A stretch of 33,113 bases of DNA from Rhodobium orientis (GCF_003258835.1 NZ_NPEV01000056.1:1-33113), one strand, 5' to 3'; shown: positions 19,923-28,680, numbered from the stretch's first letter. Program-made: numbers and translations. Notes: generated by a model not told the origin, from the sequence alone.

Positions 19923-20178
19923 TAACAGCGGTATTCCATACTAATCGAGGCCACTACAATCATGAGATTTGAGGGTTAGGCGATGGGCTTTTTTGGGGCA
20001 CCAGACGGACCAACTGCTCAGCCAGCCGGTCGCGTCACATGTGGCCGTTGTACAAAGTGTGTTTTCGGCTCGTGACCTCTGACAGTCTCCCCCTGAACCT
20101 CTCCTTCAAGCCGCCCCCTTCGCCTGCACACTAAACGTCACGGTCGATCATACAGCCTGGATTCGCTCCGCGCGATTT
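19923..20178. other. Low-GC spacer between the HARE-HTH-like gene and the tetR operator
   Basis: This stretch, with the tetR leader beyond it (to 20307), holds no long gene. The only candidate is the short Cys-rich frame at 19983-20075. No terminator hairpin with a T-run was seen after the HARE-HTH-like gene. Confidence 0.5.
19983..20075 (+). CDS. Possible 30-residue Cys-rich microprotein
   Basis: An ATG at 19983 with a GAGGG-like ribosome binding site 9-12 nt upstream opens a 30-codon frame ending at TGA 20073-20075. The product is Gly/Pro-rich and carries CGRCTKC (residues 20-26), three cysteines in C-x2-C-x2-C spacing, which could bind a metal. It begins 60 nt after the HARE-HTH-like gene on the same strand. 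Frames this short arise by chance, so the Cys motif and ribosome binding site are the only support. Confidence 0.3.
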   Translation: MGFFGAPDGPTAQPAGRVTCGRCTKCVFGS

Positions 20179-20198
20179 TCAATCAAACGATTGATTGA
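20179..20198. promoter_or_regulatory. Probable TetR operator
   Basis: TCAATCAA (20179-20186) and TTGATTGA (20191-20198) form a perfect 8-bp inverted repeat with a 4-nt spacer, the shape of a TetR-family dimer site. Its right arm overlaps the -35 element of the probable tetR promoter, so bound repressor would block transcription of the whole efflux operon. Confidence 0.7.
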
Positions 20199-20219
20199 AT
20201 CGGGAAATTCGAATATTGT
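20191..20219 (+). promoter_or_regulatory. Probable promoter of the tetR efflux operon
   Basis: TTGATT (20191-20196) and TATTGT (20214-20219) are 17 bp apart. Transcription would start near 20226 and leave an ~80-nt leader before the ATG at 20308. Confidence 0.55.
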
Positions 20220-20307
20220 GATGTCGTCGGGGAAGAAGAGGGGGCAGCGACGTTGGTCTTCCGCTGCCCCAGGCGCTGGAACGACGACAAAACGGACAAA
20301 CGAACCA

Positions 20308-20970
20308 ATGGACGACAAGACCAAGGCGCCTCCCCCCCCCTCCCCAGGCCGCCAAAAGCTGCTCGATGCCGCGATTGCCCTTTTCGGCCGCAAGGGGTTC
20401 GACGCCACGACGACCCGCGAGATCGCGGAGGCTGCCGGCGTCAACATCGCCAACATCGCCTACCATTTCGGCGGCAAGGAGGGGCTTTACCGGGCCTGCG
20501 CCGAGGAGCTCGGCCGGGCCATCCGTCCCCGCGTCACCGATGTGCTGAGCCGCAAGGCGCCCGAAACGCCGCAGGAGGCCCGCAACGCCATCGCCGAGAT
20601 CCTCTCGCGCATGGTCCACCTCATCATCCGCGAGCCGGCTCTTGAAAACCCTTCCCGCTTTATCCTGCGCGAATATTTCGACCCGACGCCGACGCTGCAC
20701 CTGCTCTACCAGAGCCTGATGGAGCCGATCTCAAGCCGCCTGACCGCGCTCTGGGCGACCGCCGTCGGCGCCGACCCCGAGGCCGAGGACACCCGGCTTG
20801 CGGTCATGGGCCTCGTCGGCCAGATCCTCGCCTTCCGTGTTGCCCGCAGCATCATCTGCCTGCGCATGGAGTGGGAGACCATCGGCCCGAGAGAGGCCGA
20901 AGCCATCGAAACCATGGTGATCGCGACGCTCGATGCGCGGATCGCCGCTGCAAGAAAGGAAAGGCCGTGA
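20308..20970 (+). CDS. TetR/AcrR family regulator, CecR-like
   Basis: A 220-residue repressor. The N-terminal HTH is clear: QKLLDAAIALFGRKGFDATTTREIA, with the recognition helix around residues 44-54 and the usual YHFGGKEGLYRA after it. The C-terminal ligand domain (ENPSRFILREYFDPTPTLHLLY) resembles DUF1956 of CecR (YbiH), which in E. coli controls an HlyD/ABC exporter of the same composition as here. The ATG at 20308 is chosen because the promoter and operator lie upstream of it. The sixth to tenth codons include a run of nine Cs (20332-20340) encoding prolines. The stop overlaps the adaptor start by 4 nt. Confidence 0.92.
   Translation: MDDKTKAPPPPSPGRQKLLDAAIALFGRKGFDATTTREIAEAAGVNIANIAYHFGGKEGLYRACAEELGRAIRPRVTDVLSRKAPETPQEARNAIAEILSRMVHLIIREPALENPSRFILREYFDPTPTLHLLYQSLMEPISSRLTALWATAVGADPEAEDTRLAVMGLVGQILAFRVARSIICLRMEWETIGPREAEAIETMVIATLDARIAAARKERP
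20332..20340 (+). repeat. C9 homopolymer in the tetR coding start
   Basis: Nine consecutive C residues, then T and four more Cs, fall about 25 nt inside the tetR gene. Slippage by one base would shift the frame before the HTH and inactivate the repressor. Confidence 0.9.
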
Positions 20971-21941
20971 TCGACCTGATCTGCAAGATCGCCTTCATCG
21001 CCCAGATCGCCGCCTTTTGCGGACCCGACACCGGACCGGTCTTTGCCGGCTATGTGGAGGGCGACTACACCCGCATCGCCCCGATCGAGGCAAGCCGCAT
21101 CATCGACGTCCATGTCGGCCGCGGCGACCGGGTGACGAAGGGCCAGTTGATCGCCGACATGGAAAAGGACGATGCGAAACTCGCCGTCGACAACGCACGC
21201 GCCAGCGTCGCCGAGGCCGAGGCGCGCTATGCGGACCTGAAGCTCGGCAAGCGGCCGGAGGAGATCGCCGCCATCGAGGCATCGCTGCGCTCCGCGGAGG
21301 CCCAGGCCAAGCAGGCGAGCGCCACCTTCGAGCGCCAGAAGCAGCTCTATCAGCGCGGCCACGCCTCCAAGGCCCAGCTCGACGACGCCGAAGCCAACCA
21401 CGACGTTGCAAAGGCCAAGGTCGGAGAGATCGAGGCCAACCTTGCCGTCGCCCGCCTGCCGGCCCGCAAAGAGGAGATCAAGGCCGCCGACGAGCGCCTG
21501 AGCCAGGCCCGCTCCAACCTTGAGACCGCGCTCTGGAAGCTGGAGCAGAGACGGCTGCTGGCGCCGGCGAACGGGCGCATCTTCGACGTCCTCAGGCGGT
21601 CCGGCGAGATCGCCAGCCCGGAAAGCGCCGTCGTCAGCATGCTCGCCGACGGCGCCATCAAGCTGCGCTTCTACGTGCCGGAGGAAAGCATCGCCGACAT
21701 CAAGACGGGCACAAAACTTTCCGTCGGCTGTGACGGCTGCCCAAATGATCTTACGGCAACGGTGAGCTATGTCGCCGCCGAGCCGGAGTTCACCCCGCCA
21801 GTAATCTATTCCATCGAGACCCGCCAGAAGCTCGTCTATCTGGTCGAGGCCCGCCCGCCCGAAGGCGACGACCGCCTGCGGCCCGGTCAGATCATCGACG
21901 TGCGCCTCGCCGATCGCAAGACCGCGGAGGCGCCCCGATGA
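20967..21941 (+). CDS. HlyD/membrane-fusion adaptor of an ABC exporter (YbhG-like)
   Basis: A 324-residue periplasmic adaptor that links an inner-membrane ABC transporter to an outer-membrane channel. One hydrophobic N-terminal segment (about 4-18) anchors or exports it; AAFC at 15-18 resembles a lipobox but has Phe before the Cys, so lipidation is doubtful. The lipoyl half-motif VGRGDRVTKGQLIADMEKDDA (first part ~50-70) is followed by a long Ala/Glu-rich coiled coil (about 75-195), the second lipoyl half (RRLLAPANGRIFDVLRRSGE) and a beta-barrel. The GTG start at 20967 overlaps the tetR stop (GTGA) and has AAAGGAAAGG upstream. The family resembles E. coli YbhG. Confidence 0.9.
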   Translation: MIDLICKIAFIAQIAAFCGPDTGPVFAGYVEGDYTRIAPIEASRIIDVHVGRGDRVTKGQLIADMEKDDAKLAVDNARASVAEAEARYADLKLGKRPEEIAAIEASLRSAEAQAKQASATFERQKQLYQRGHASKAQLDDAEANHDVAKAKVGEIEANLAVARLPARKEEIKAADERLSQARSNLETALWKLEQRRLLAPANGRIFDVLRRSGEIASPESAVVSMLADGAIKLRFYVPEESIADIKTGTKLSVGCDGCPNDLTATVSYVAAEPEFTPPVIYSIETRQKLVYLVEARPPEGDDRLRPGQIIDVRLADRKTAEAPR

Positions 21942-22885
21942 CGGCCGACGCACCCGGAGCCGACGAGCCGAACGCCATCGACGTCACCGGCATCACCAAG
22001 AGCTTTTCCGGCAAGACCGTGGTGGACGACGTCGACCTCACGGTCCGCCACGGCGAGATCGTCGGCTTTCTGGGTCCGAACGGCTCCGGCAAGACGACGA
22101 CCATCCGCGTCATCTGCGGCCTGTTGCTGCCCGATGCCGGCGCCGGCACCGTGCTCGGATACGACGTCATCCGCGAGGCAAGGCGCATCAAGCACCAGGT
22201 CGGCTACATGACGCAGCATTTCTCGTTCTATGGCGACCTGACCATTGCGGAAAACCTCGATTTCGTCGCCCGGCTCTACGGTTTGAAGCCGCGCCGCGAC
22301 CACGTCATGGAGGCGCTTGAGAACCTCGGCATGGCGAGCCGCGCCGACCAGCTCGCCGAAACCCTTTCCGGCGGCTGGAAGCAGCGCCTGGCGCTCGCCG
22401 CCTGCATCATGCACAAGCCGAAGCTGCTGCTCCTCGACGAGCCGACGGCGGGCGTCGACCCCAAGGCCCGGCGCGACTTCTGGGACGAAATCCACCAGCT
22501 CGCCGCCGACGGCCTCACGGTGCTCGTCTCCACCCACTACATGGACGAGGCCGAGCGCTGCCACCGCATCGCCTACATCTCCTACGGCAAGCTGATCGCG
22601 CAGGGCACCGTCGCGGACATCGTCGCCGGCTCCAATCTCATCACCTATGTCGTGGAAGGCCCGGACCTTGCCAGGGTCCAGCGCCGGCTGGACAAGACCG
22701 ACGGCATCGAGCAGATCGCCCCCTTCGGCGCCACCCTGCATGTGGTCGGATCGGACCCCGACAAGCTGAAGGCGGCGCTCGGCCCGCTCGGCGAAGACGC
22801 CGCCTATTCCGTGCGCCCGGCCGACACGAGCCTGGAAGACGTCTTCATCAAGTTCATGGGCGCGGCCACGGACAACATGCAATGA
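21938..22885 (+). CDS. ABC transporter ATP-binding protein
   Basis: A 315-residue ATPase of the ABC-2 exporter type. Walker A GPNGSGKT is at 46-53, the signature LSGGW at 143-147, and Walker B with catalytic Glu (LLLLDEPTAGVD) at 163-174, followed by the H-loop in STHYMDEAERC. The C-terminal ~90 residues form the extra domain seen in YbhF/DrrA-type ATPases. E. coli YbhF carries two ATPase halves; here there is one, so a homodimer is expected. The ATG overlaps the adaptor stop by 4 nt. Confidence 0.95.
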   Translation: MTADAPGADEPNAIDVTGITKSFSGKTVVDDVDLTVRHGEIVGFLGPNGSGKTTTIRVICGLLLPDAGAGTVLGYDVIREARRIKHQVGYMTQHFSFYGDLTIAENLDFVARLYGLKPRRDHVMEALENLGMASRADQLAETLSGGWKQRLALAACIMHKPKLLLLDEPTAGVDPKARRDFWDEIHQLAADGLTVLVSTHYMDEAERCHRIAYISYGKLIAQGTVADIVAGSNLITYVVEGPDLARVQRRLDKTDGIEQIAPFGATLHVVGSDPDKLKAALGPLGEDAAYSVRPADTSLEDVFIKFMGAATDNMQ

Positions 22886-24018
22886 ACCGCTTCTTCTCGC
22901 TCTCGCGGACCGGCGCCGTCCTCATCAAGGAGTTCATCCAGATGCGGCGCGACCGCATCACCTTTTCGATGATGCTCGGCGTGCCGCTGATGCAGCTTCT
23001 CCTGTTCGGCTACGCCATCAACATGGACCCCAAGGGCCTGCCCGCCGCCCTCGTCGCCCTCGACCAGGGCCGCTACGCAAGAGCCGTCGTCTCGGCGCTG
23101 GAAAACACCGACTATTACCGCTTCGACCATGTGGTCGGCAGCATCGCCGAGGCCGAGGAGCTGATCCTTGCCGGCGACGTCGCCTTCGTCGTCACCATCC
23201 CCAGCGACTTCACGCGCCGGGTGGAGAGGGGAGAGAGCCCGCAGATCCTCGTCGACGCCGATGCGTCCGATCCGACGGCGGCAACCAACGCCATCGGCGC
23301 CCTGCCCCAGCTTGCCCGCCGGGCCCTCAGCCGCGAGCTCGGCCAGGAATTGCAGGCGGCGGAGGAAAGCACGCGGAACCTGGAGATCGTCGTCCACCGC
23401 CGCTACAACCCGGAAGGCATCTCGCAATACAACATCGTGCCGGCCCTTCTCGGCGTCATCCTGCAGATGACCATGGTGATGATGACGGCGATGGCGCTGA
23501 CCCGCGAAGTGGAACGCGGCACCATGGAAAACCTTCTGGCCATGCCGGCGACGCCGCTTGAGATCATGCTCGGCAAGGTGACGCCCTATATCGGCGTCGG
23601 CGCGGTCCAGGTCGTCGTCGTGCTGACGACGGCAAAGCTGCTCTTTGCCATCCCCTTCGTCGGCTCGCTGCCGCTGCTTCTCGCCGCCATTCTCGTCTTC
23701 ATCATCGCCCTGGTGCTGCTCGGCTACACCTTCTCCACCTTCGCCCGCACCCAGATGCAGGCGATGCAATTGACCTTCTTCTTCTTCCTGCCCTCGATCA
23801 TGCTGTCGGGCTTCATGTTCCCGTTCCGCGGCATGCCGGAATGGGCACAGGTCTTCGGCGAGGTGCTGCCGCTGACCCATTTCCTGAGGGTCGTGCGCGG
23901 CATCATGCTGAAAGGCGCGGACTGGCGTGCCATCTCCTTCGAGGTCTGGGTGCTGGTGGCCTTCGTCCTCGCCTACGCCGTCATGGCGTTGCTGCGCTTC
24001 CGGCGGACGCTGGACTGA
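22882..24018 (+). CDS. ABC-2 type permease (YbhS/YbhR-like)
   Basis: A 378-residue inner-membrane permease. One membrane segment near the N-terminus (about 28-45, SMMLGVPLMQLLLFGYAIN) is followed by a large extracytoplasmic domain (about 50-180) and five more hydrophobic segments between about 185 and 375. TREVERGTMENLLAMPATPLEIMLGK is the conserved coupling-helix region of this family. Only one permease gene is present, where E. coli has two (ybhS, ybhR), so the pore would be a homodimer. It overlaps the ATPase gene by 4 nt. A GC-rich hairpin (GGGCGTG 24026-24032, CACGCCC 24044-24050) follows the stop but lacks a T-run. Confidence 0.93.
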   Translation: MNRFFSLSRTGAVLIKEFIQMRRDRITFSMMLGVPLMQLLLFGYAINMDPKGLPAALVALDQGRYARAVVSALENTDYYRFDHVVGSIAEAEELILAGDVAFVVTIPSDFTRRVERGESPQILVDADASDPTAATNAIGALPQLARRALSRELGQELQAAEESTRNLEIVVHRRYNPEGISQYNIVPALLGVILQMTMVMMTAMALTREVERGTMENLLAMPATPLEIMLGKVTPYIGVGAVQVVVVLTTAKLLFAIPFVGSLPLLLAAILVFIIALVLLGYTFSTFARTQMQAMQLTFFFFLPSIMLSGFMFPFRGMPEWAQVFGEVLPLTHFLRVVRGIMLKGADWRAISFEVWVLVAFVLAYAVMALLRFRRTLD

Positions 24019-24274
24019 CGGCGACGGGCGTGCGGAGACGCACCACGCCCGGGGACAGCGACACGATCACTGCGCTTCCAGGCACGACGTCCTGAGGCGC
24101 AGCGGCAGGCCCGGCCGAAGACCGGCCACCTGCGAGTGAATCCATTTAATACAGCAACCGTATAAGACGGATACAATCTCGTTACAGGCACGTTCGGCCA
24201 AAAGGATCCGCCCCTCCGGCATGGCCGAGGCGGTGCTGCTGCACCGCCCCGTGAGCCAGCCCCGGAACGGTCGC

Positions 24275-27200
24275 CTATGCCCCGCTTGCCGCCAGCAGCG
24301 AAGCGTTGCCGCCGGCCGCCGTGGTGTCGATGCAAAGGTGCCGCTCCAGCACGTAGCGCTCCGGCGCAACCAGTTCCGTAATCAACGGCAGGATGGCACC
24401 GTTGCGGCCGGCGAGTGCCTGGCGAAGCGCGGCCAGGTAGCTGCCGTCGCCCGTCGCCGCCACCGCGCCGATACCCGTCAGGCCACCGACCGCATCGGCA
24501 TCGAATGCGCCATCGAGCCCGGCAATCGGTGCGCCCCGCGATGCGAACTCGTGAACGAAGCCGGGAGCGCCCGGCGCAACGGCAACGACCGCATTGCCGG
24601 CGGCAAGCGCCTGCACGGTCTGCACGGCAAGGCTTTCCAGGTCAGGCCCGAGGCACAGCACCCGCCCGCGCGGCGGGAAGGAGAGCCGGTTGCTCTCGCC
24701 CGTCGGCCCCGGCAGGTCCATGGTCGCTTCGATGTCAGTCGCAGCTTCAAGGGCGTCGGAGGCCGGCGCGCCGGAGCGCGACAGCGCCTCGCCGAGCACC
24801 GCGGCCCGGTCCTCGCGCCCCGCCCAGACCGTATGGTCGAGCTTGTCGAGCGCCGCCTGGACGGCGCCGGCATCGACGGTCTTTGCCTCGGGCGCCGGCG
24901 CCGGCGCATCGGGTGCAGCCGCCCCCGCCGCCTCGCCGCCACGCCGCATGAAGCGGGCCACGTAGTGCGGCCCGCCGGCCTTCGGGCCGGTGCCGGAGAG
25001 CCCCTCGCCGCCGAAAGGCTGGGAGCCGACGATGGCGCCGATCTGGTTGCGGTTGACGTAGAGATTGCCGACATGGAGCCGGTCGACCACCTGCTGAACG
25101 CGGCTGTCGACCCGGGTGTGGAGGCCGAAGGTGAGGCCGTAGCCCTTGGCGTTGACCGCATCGATGACGTCGTCGATGCCGTCGGCCGGGAACGTCGCCA
25201 CATGCAGCACAGGCCCGAAGATCTCCCGCTCCATCTCCTCGATGCCAGCGACCTTGACCACCGTCGGCGCGACGAACCGGCCGCCGCCCGGCACCTTCAG
25301 CGACTTGATAAGCTTGCCGTCCGCTTCCATCTGCCGGCAATAACCGAGGATGGTGTCGCGCGCCTCGTCGTCGATCACCGGGCCGATGTCGGTTGAAAGC
25401 TGCCACGGATCGCCGAGCGCCAGTTCATCCATGGCGCCGGACAGCATTTTCATGATCCGGTCTTCCACATCCTCCTGCACATAGAGAATACGCAGCGCCG
25501 AGCAGCGCTGGCCGGCGCTCTGGAACGCCGAGGCGAGGATATCGCCGACCGCCTGCTCCGGCAGCGCCGAGGAATCGACGATCATGGCGTTGAGCCCGCC
25601 GGTTTCCGCGATCAGCGGCGCCGACGGCGCAAGCGTTCTGGCCATCGACCGGTTGATGCGCTGGGCGACCTCCGTGGAGCCGGTAAAGCAGACGCCCGCG
25701 ATCCTCGGATCGGCGGCAAGCGGCGCGCCGACCGTCGGCCCGTCGCCGGGAAGGAGCTGGATCGCGGCCTCCGGAATGCCAGCCTCGCGCATCAAGGAGA
25801 CGGCCTTTGCCGCAATCAGCGGCGTCTGTTCGGCGGGCTTGGCGATCACCGCATTGCCGGCGGCAAGGGCGGCCGAAATCTGGCCCGTGAAGATCGCCAG
25901 CGGAAAATTCCACGGCGAGATGCAGGCAAAGACGCCCCGTCCCGATGCCGGCTCTTCTGCCTCCAGTCGCCGCACCTCATTGGCGTAGTAGCGCAGGAAG
26001 TCGACCGCCTCGCGCACTTCGGCCGTCGCGTCATTGAGCGTCTTGCCGGCCTCACGGGCACAAAGCGCAAAAAACTCCGGCGCGTTTTCCTCATAGAGAT
26101 CGGCGACGCGCTCAAGGACGCTCGCGCGCTCGTCGACAGGGCGCGCCGACCAGTCGGAAAAGCCCTCTGCGGCGGCCGAGAGCGCCGCGGCAAGGTCTTC
26201 CTCGCCCGCCTCGACCACCGTGCCGACAATATCCTCCGGCTTTGCCGGATTGGCCGTCTCGCGGCCGCCATCGCGCATCGCCTGCCCCGCCACCATCGGC
26301 GCGGCGTGCCAGCGGCAGGACGCGAACCGGTCGCGCGCGGCAAAGAGCTCGTCCAGTTCCAGCGGGTCGGTCAGGTCCCAGCCCTTGGCGTTCTTGCGCG
26401 CCTCGCCATAGAGCATCGGCGGCAGCGGAATGCGCGGATTGGCGATCGCCTGGCCGTGCGCCTCCAAGACCGCAAAGGGATCGCGGGCGACCTCCTCCGG
26501 CGGGATCTCCTCATCGACGATCTGGTTGACGAAGGAGCTGTTGGCGCCGTTCTCAAGCAGCCGGCGCACCAGATAGGCCAGCAGATCGCGGTGCTCGCCG
26601 ACCGGCGCATAGATCCGGCAGCGCACGTCGCTCGACTTCTTCACCGTGTCGTAGAGCGACTCGCCCATGCCGTGCAGGCGCTGGAACTCGTAAGACGTTT
26701 TGCCGTCGGCCATTTCCAGGATCGAGGCGACGCTGTGGGCGTTGTGGCTGGCGAACTGCGGATAGATGCGCTCGCCCATGGCAAGGAGCTTCTGTGCACA
26801 GATCAGGTAGCAGACGTCGGAATTGACCTTGCGCGTGAACACCGGATAACCGGGAAGGCCCTCCGTCTGGGCGATCTTGACCTCGCTGTCCCAGTAGGCG
26901 CCCTTGACGAGGCGCACCATGATCTTGCGGTCGAGCTTTTCGGCGAGCGCATGGAGCCAGTCGATCTCCGCCGGCGCGCGCTTGGCATAGGCCTGGACGA
27001 CGATGCCCATGCCGTCCCAGCCTGCAAGGGCGGGATCGGACAGCACCGCCTCGAAGACGTCGAGGGAAAGGTCGAGCCGGTCCATCTCCTCGGCGTCGAT
27101 GTTGAAGCCCATATTGGCGCTCTTGGCGATCAGGGCGAGCGCCCGGGTCCGCGCCACCAGCTCCGTCATCACCCGCTCGCGCTTGGCGAATTCGTAGCGC

Positions 27201-27982
27201 GGATGCAGCGCGGAAAGCTTTACCGAGACGCCCGGATTGGACCGGATGTCCGGCCCGCAGGAGGCGGCAAGCTCGGTGATGGCGTTGGAATAGGCAAGGT
27301 GATGGCGCCGCGCGTCGGCCTCGGTCAGCGCCGCCTCGCCCAGCATGTCGTAGGAATAGCAGTAGCCGGCGGCCTCCCGCTTCTTGGCCCGCGTGATCGC
27401 CTCGTGGATGTTGCGCCCGAGCACGAACTGGCGGCCGAGCTCCTTCATGGTCTGGCCGACGGCGACGCGCACGACGGGCTCGCCGAGGCGGCGGATCATG
27501 CCGCGCACGGTCTTGGCGACGTTCTGCCCGTCCTTGTCGGTGAGAACGTGGCCGGTCAGCATCAGCGCCCAGGTCGAGGCGTTGACCAGCACCGAGCTCG
27601 ACTGGCCGAGATGGGTGCTCCAGTCCGACGGCGCGATCTTGTCGGAGATCAGCGCATCGATCGTCTCGTCGTCCGGCACACGCAGGAGCGCCTCGGCAAG
27701 GCACATCAGGGCGACGCCCTCGCGGGTGGAGAGCCCGAACTCGGCCAGAAAGCTCTCCATCATCGTCGGCTTCGACGAGGACCGCACCTTGGCGACCAGC
27801 TCCGCGCCGCGCGCGGCGATCTTCTTGCGGGTGTCTTCGGTGATCGGCGTTGCGGCGGCAAGCGCCCGCATGGTCTCCGCCTCGTCGGCGATGATCGCCT
27901 CGCGCATGCGCTGGCGGATAGCGGCGAGATCGGTCGGGTCGGAAACGGGAGACGGAACGGCACCGGAGGAGGCGTCAGACAT
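24275..27982 (-). CDS. putA: Bifunctional proline dehydrogenase / glutamate semialdehyde dehydrogenase
   Basis: PutA oxidises proline to glutamate in two steps with channelling between active sites. In this 1235-residue protein an N-terminal helical arm is followed by the FAD-binding PRODH barrel (about 190-480; conserved RLVKGAYWDSEVK and PQFASHNAHS). The aldehyde dehydrogenase domain (about 580-1010) has Glu793 (IAETGG) and catalytic Cys827 (SAGQRCSALR). A C-terminal ALDH-superfamily-like domain of the long PutA type ends the protein. The ribbon-helix-helix DNA-binding domain of E. coli PutA is absent, so it cannot repress its own gene; the divergent putR fits that. The ATG at 27982 is used. 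A stem (24229-24248, arms GGCGGTGC/GCACCGCC) lies downstream but has no T-run. Confidence 0.96.
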   Translation of the reverse strand: MSDASSGAVPSPVSDPTDLAAIRQRMREAIIADEAETMRALAAATPITEDTRKKIAARGAELVAKVRSSSKPTMMESFLAEFGLSTREGVALMCLAEALLRVPDDETIDALISDKIAPSDWSTHLGQSSSVLVNASTWALMLTGHVLTDKDGQNVAKTVRGMIRRLGEPVVRVAVGQTMKELGRQFVLGRNIHEAITRAKKREAAGYCYSYDMLGEAALTEADARRHHLAYSNAITELAASCGPDIRSNPGVSVKLSALHPRYEFAKRERVMTELVARTRALALIAKSANMGFNIDAEEMDRLDLSLDVFEAVLSDPALAGWDGMGIVVQAYAKRAPAEIDWLHALAEKLDRKIMVRLVKGAYWDSEVKIAQTEGLPGYPVFTRKVNSDVCYLICAQKLLAMGERIYPQFASHNAHSVASILEMADGKTSYEFQRLHGMGESLYDTVKKSSDVRCRIYAPVGEHRDLLAYLVRRLLENGANSSFVNQIVDEEIPPEEVARDPFAVLEAHGQAIANPRIPLPPMLYGEARKNAKGWDLTDPLELDELFAARDRFASCRWHAAPMVAGQAMRDGGRETANPAKPEDIVGTVVEAGEEDLAAALSAAAEGFSDWSARPVDERASVLERVADLYEENAPEFFALCAREAGKTLNDATAEVREAVDFLRYYANEVRRLEAEEPASGRGVFACISPWNFPLAIFTGQISAALAAGNAVIAKPAEQTPLIAAKAVSLMREAGIPEAAIQLLPGDGPTVGAPLAADPRIAGVCFTGSTEVAQRINRSMARTLAPSAPLIAETGGLNAMIVDSSALPEQAVGDILASAFQSAGQRCSALRILYVQEDVEDRIMKMLSGAMDELALGDPWQLSTDIGPVIDDEARDTILGYCRQMEADGKLIKSLKVPGGGRFVAPTVVKVAGIEEMEREIFGPVLHVATFPADGIDDVIDAVNAKGYGLTFGLHTRVDSRVQQVVDRLHVGNLYVNRNQIGAIVGSQPFGGEGLSGTGPKAGGPHYVARFMRRGGEAAGAAAPDAPAPAPEAKTVDAGAVQAALDKLDHTVWAGREDRAAVLGEALSRSGAPASDALEAATDIEATMDLPGPTGESNRLSFPPRGRVLCLGPDLESLAVQTVQALAAGNAVVAVAPGAPGFVHEFASRGAPIAGLDGAFDADAVGGLTGIGAVAATGDGSYLAALRQALAGRNGAILPLITELVAPERYVLERHLCIDTTAAGGNASLLAASGA

Positions 27983-28062
27983 GGCGGTTCTTTCGGCTGG
28001 AAGGGTTGTTTCCCCTAGGATACTCCAATCCTTGCAGCCGATTTTCCCGAGAATCGACGTGA

Positions 28063-28096
28063 GATAGGCAAAAATCGCGAAAATATGCTAACTATC
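28063..28096. promoter_or_regulatory. Possible PutR-binding region between putA and putR
   Basis: In the 143-bp divergent spacer, GATAG (28063-28067) and CTATC (28092-28096) bracket an AT-rich imperfect palindrome that includes GCAAAAATCGCG and AAAATATGC. Lrp-type proteins bind such AT-rich dyads, and putR is expected to act here. The assignment is by position and shape only. Confidence 0.4.
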
Positions 28097-28125
28097 AGCC
28101 GGAACGTATCATCAAAGGCCCGGCA

Positions 28126-28578
28126 ATGGACGATCTGGATGCCATCGACAGGAGGATCATCGACGCGCTGGTCGCCAACGGGCGGATCACCGTGACGGAT
28201 CTCGCCGCAAAGGCCGGGCTTTCCAAAACGCCCTGCCAGAACCGCATGCGCCGGCTGGAGGAGCGCGGCTACATCCGCGGCTATACGGCGATCACCGACC
28301 CGGCAAAGCTCGGCGCCGGCCACATCGCGTTCGTCCAGGTGACGCTCAGCGACACCCGCTCCGCGGCACTCGCCGCGTTCAACGAGGCGGTCCGGGGCGT
28401 GCGCGAGATCGAGGAATGCCACATGATCGCCGGCGGCTTCGACTACCTGCTGAAGGTCCGCACCCGCGACATCGCCGGCTACCGGCGCGTTCTCGGCGAG
28501 CGCATCTCGACGCTGCCCCACGTCACCCAGACCTCCACCTTCGTCGTCATGGAGGCGGTCAAGGACCGCAGCCGCTAG
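28126..28578 (+). CDS. putR: Lrp/AsnC family regulator, probable proline-responsive activator of putA
   Basis: A 150-residue Lrp-type regulator. The N-terminal HTH (DAIDRRIIDALVANGRITVT, with the recognition helix in SKTPCQNRMRRLEERG) is followed by the RAM ligand domain (about 65-145; VREIEECHMIAGGFDYLLKV). The ending FVVMEAVKD is typical of PutR of Agrobacterium and relatives, which activates putA when proline is present. Divergent placement beside putA supports that role. The ATG at 28126 gives standard family length. The symbol rests on this context as much as on sequence. Confidence 0.88.
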   Translation: MDDLDAIDRRIIDALVANGRITVTDLAAKAGLSKTPCQNRMRRLEERGYIRGYTAITDPAKLGAGHIAFVQVTLSDTRSAALAAFNEAVRGVREIEECHMIAGGFDYLLKVRTRDIAGYRRVLGERISTLPHVTQTSTFVVMEAVKDRSR

Positions 28579-28680
28579 CCCGACGGTCGCACCGACAAAG
28601 GGACGCAGCGGGTCGCCACATTCGCTCCACGCCGCAGGAGCACAGTCCTGGTGCCCCGATCCGGTGAGGAGACGACCCCC

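Noticed and set aside
26306-28018. A 570-codon plus-strand frame inside putA
   Set aside because: A shadow frame opposite a fully conserved PutA; the product is low in hydrophobic order and matches nothing known.
28651-28680. Upstream GTG start for the secreted protein
   Set aside because: It would place ten charged residues before the signal peptide; the ATG at 28681 has a suitable ribosome binding site.
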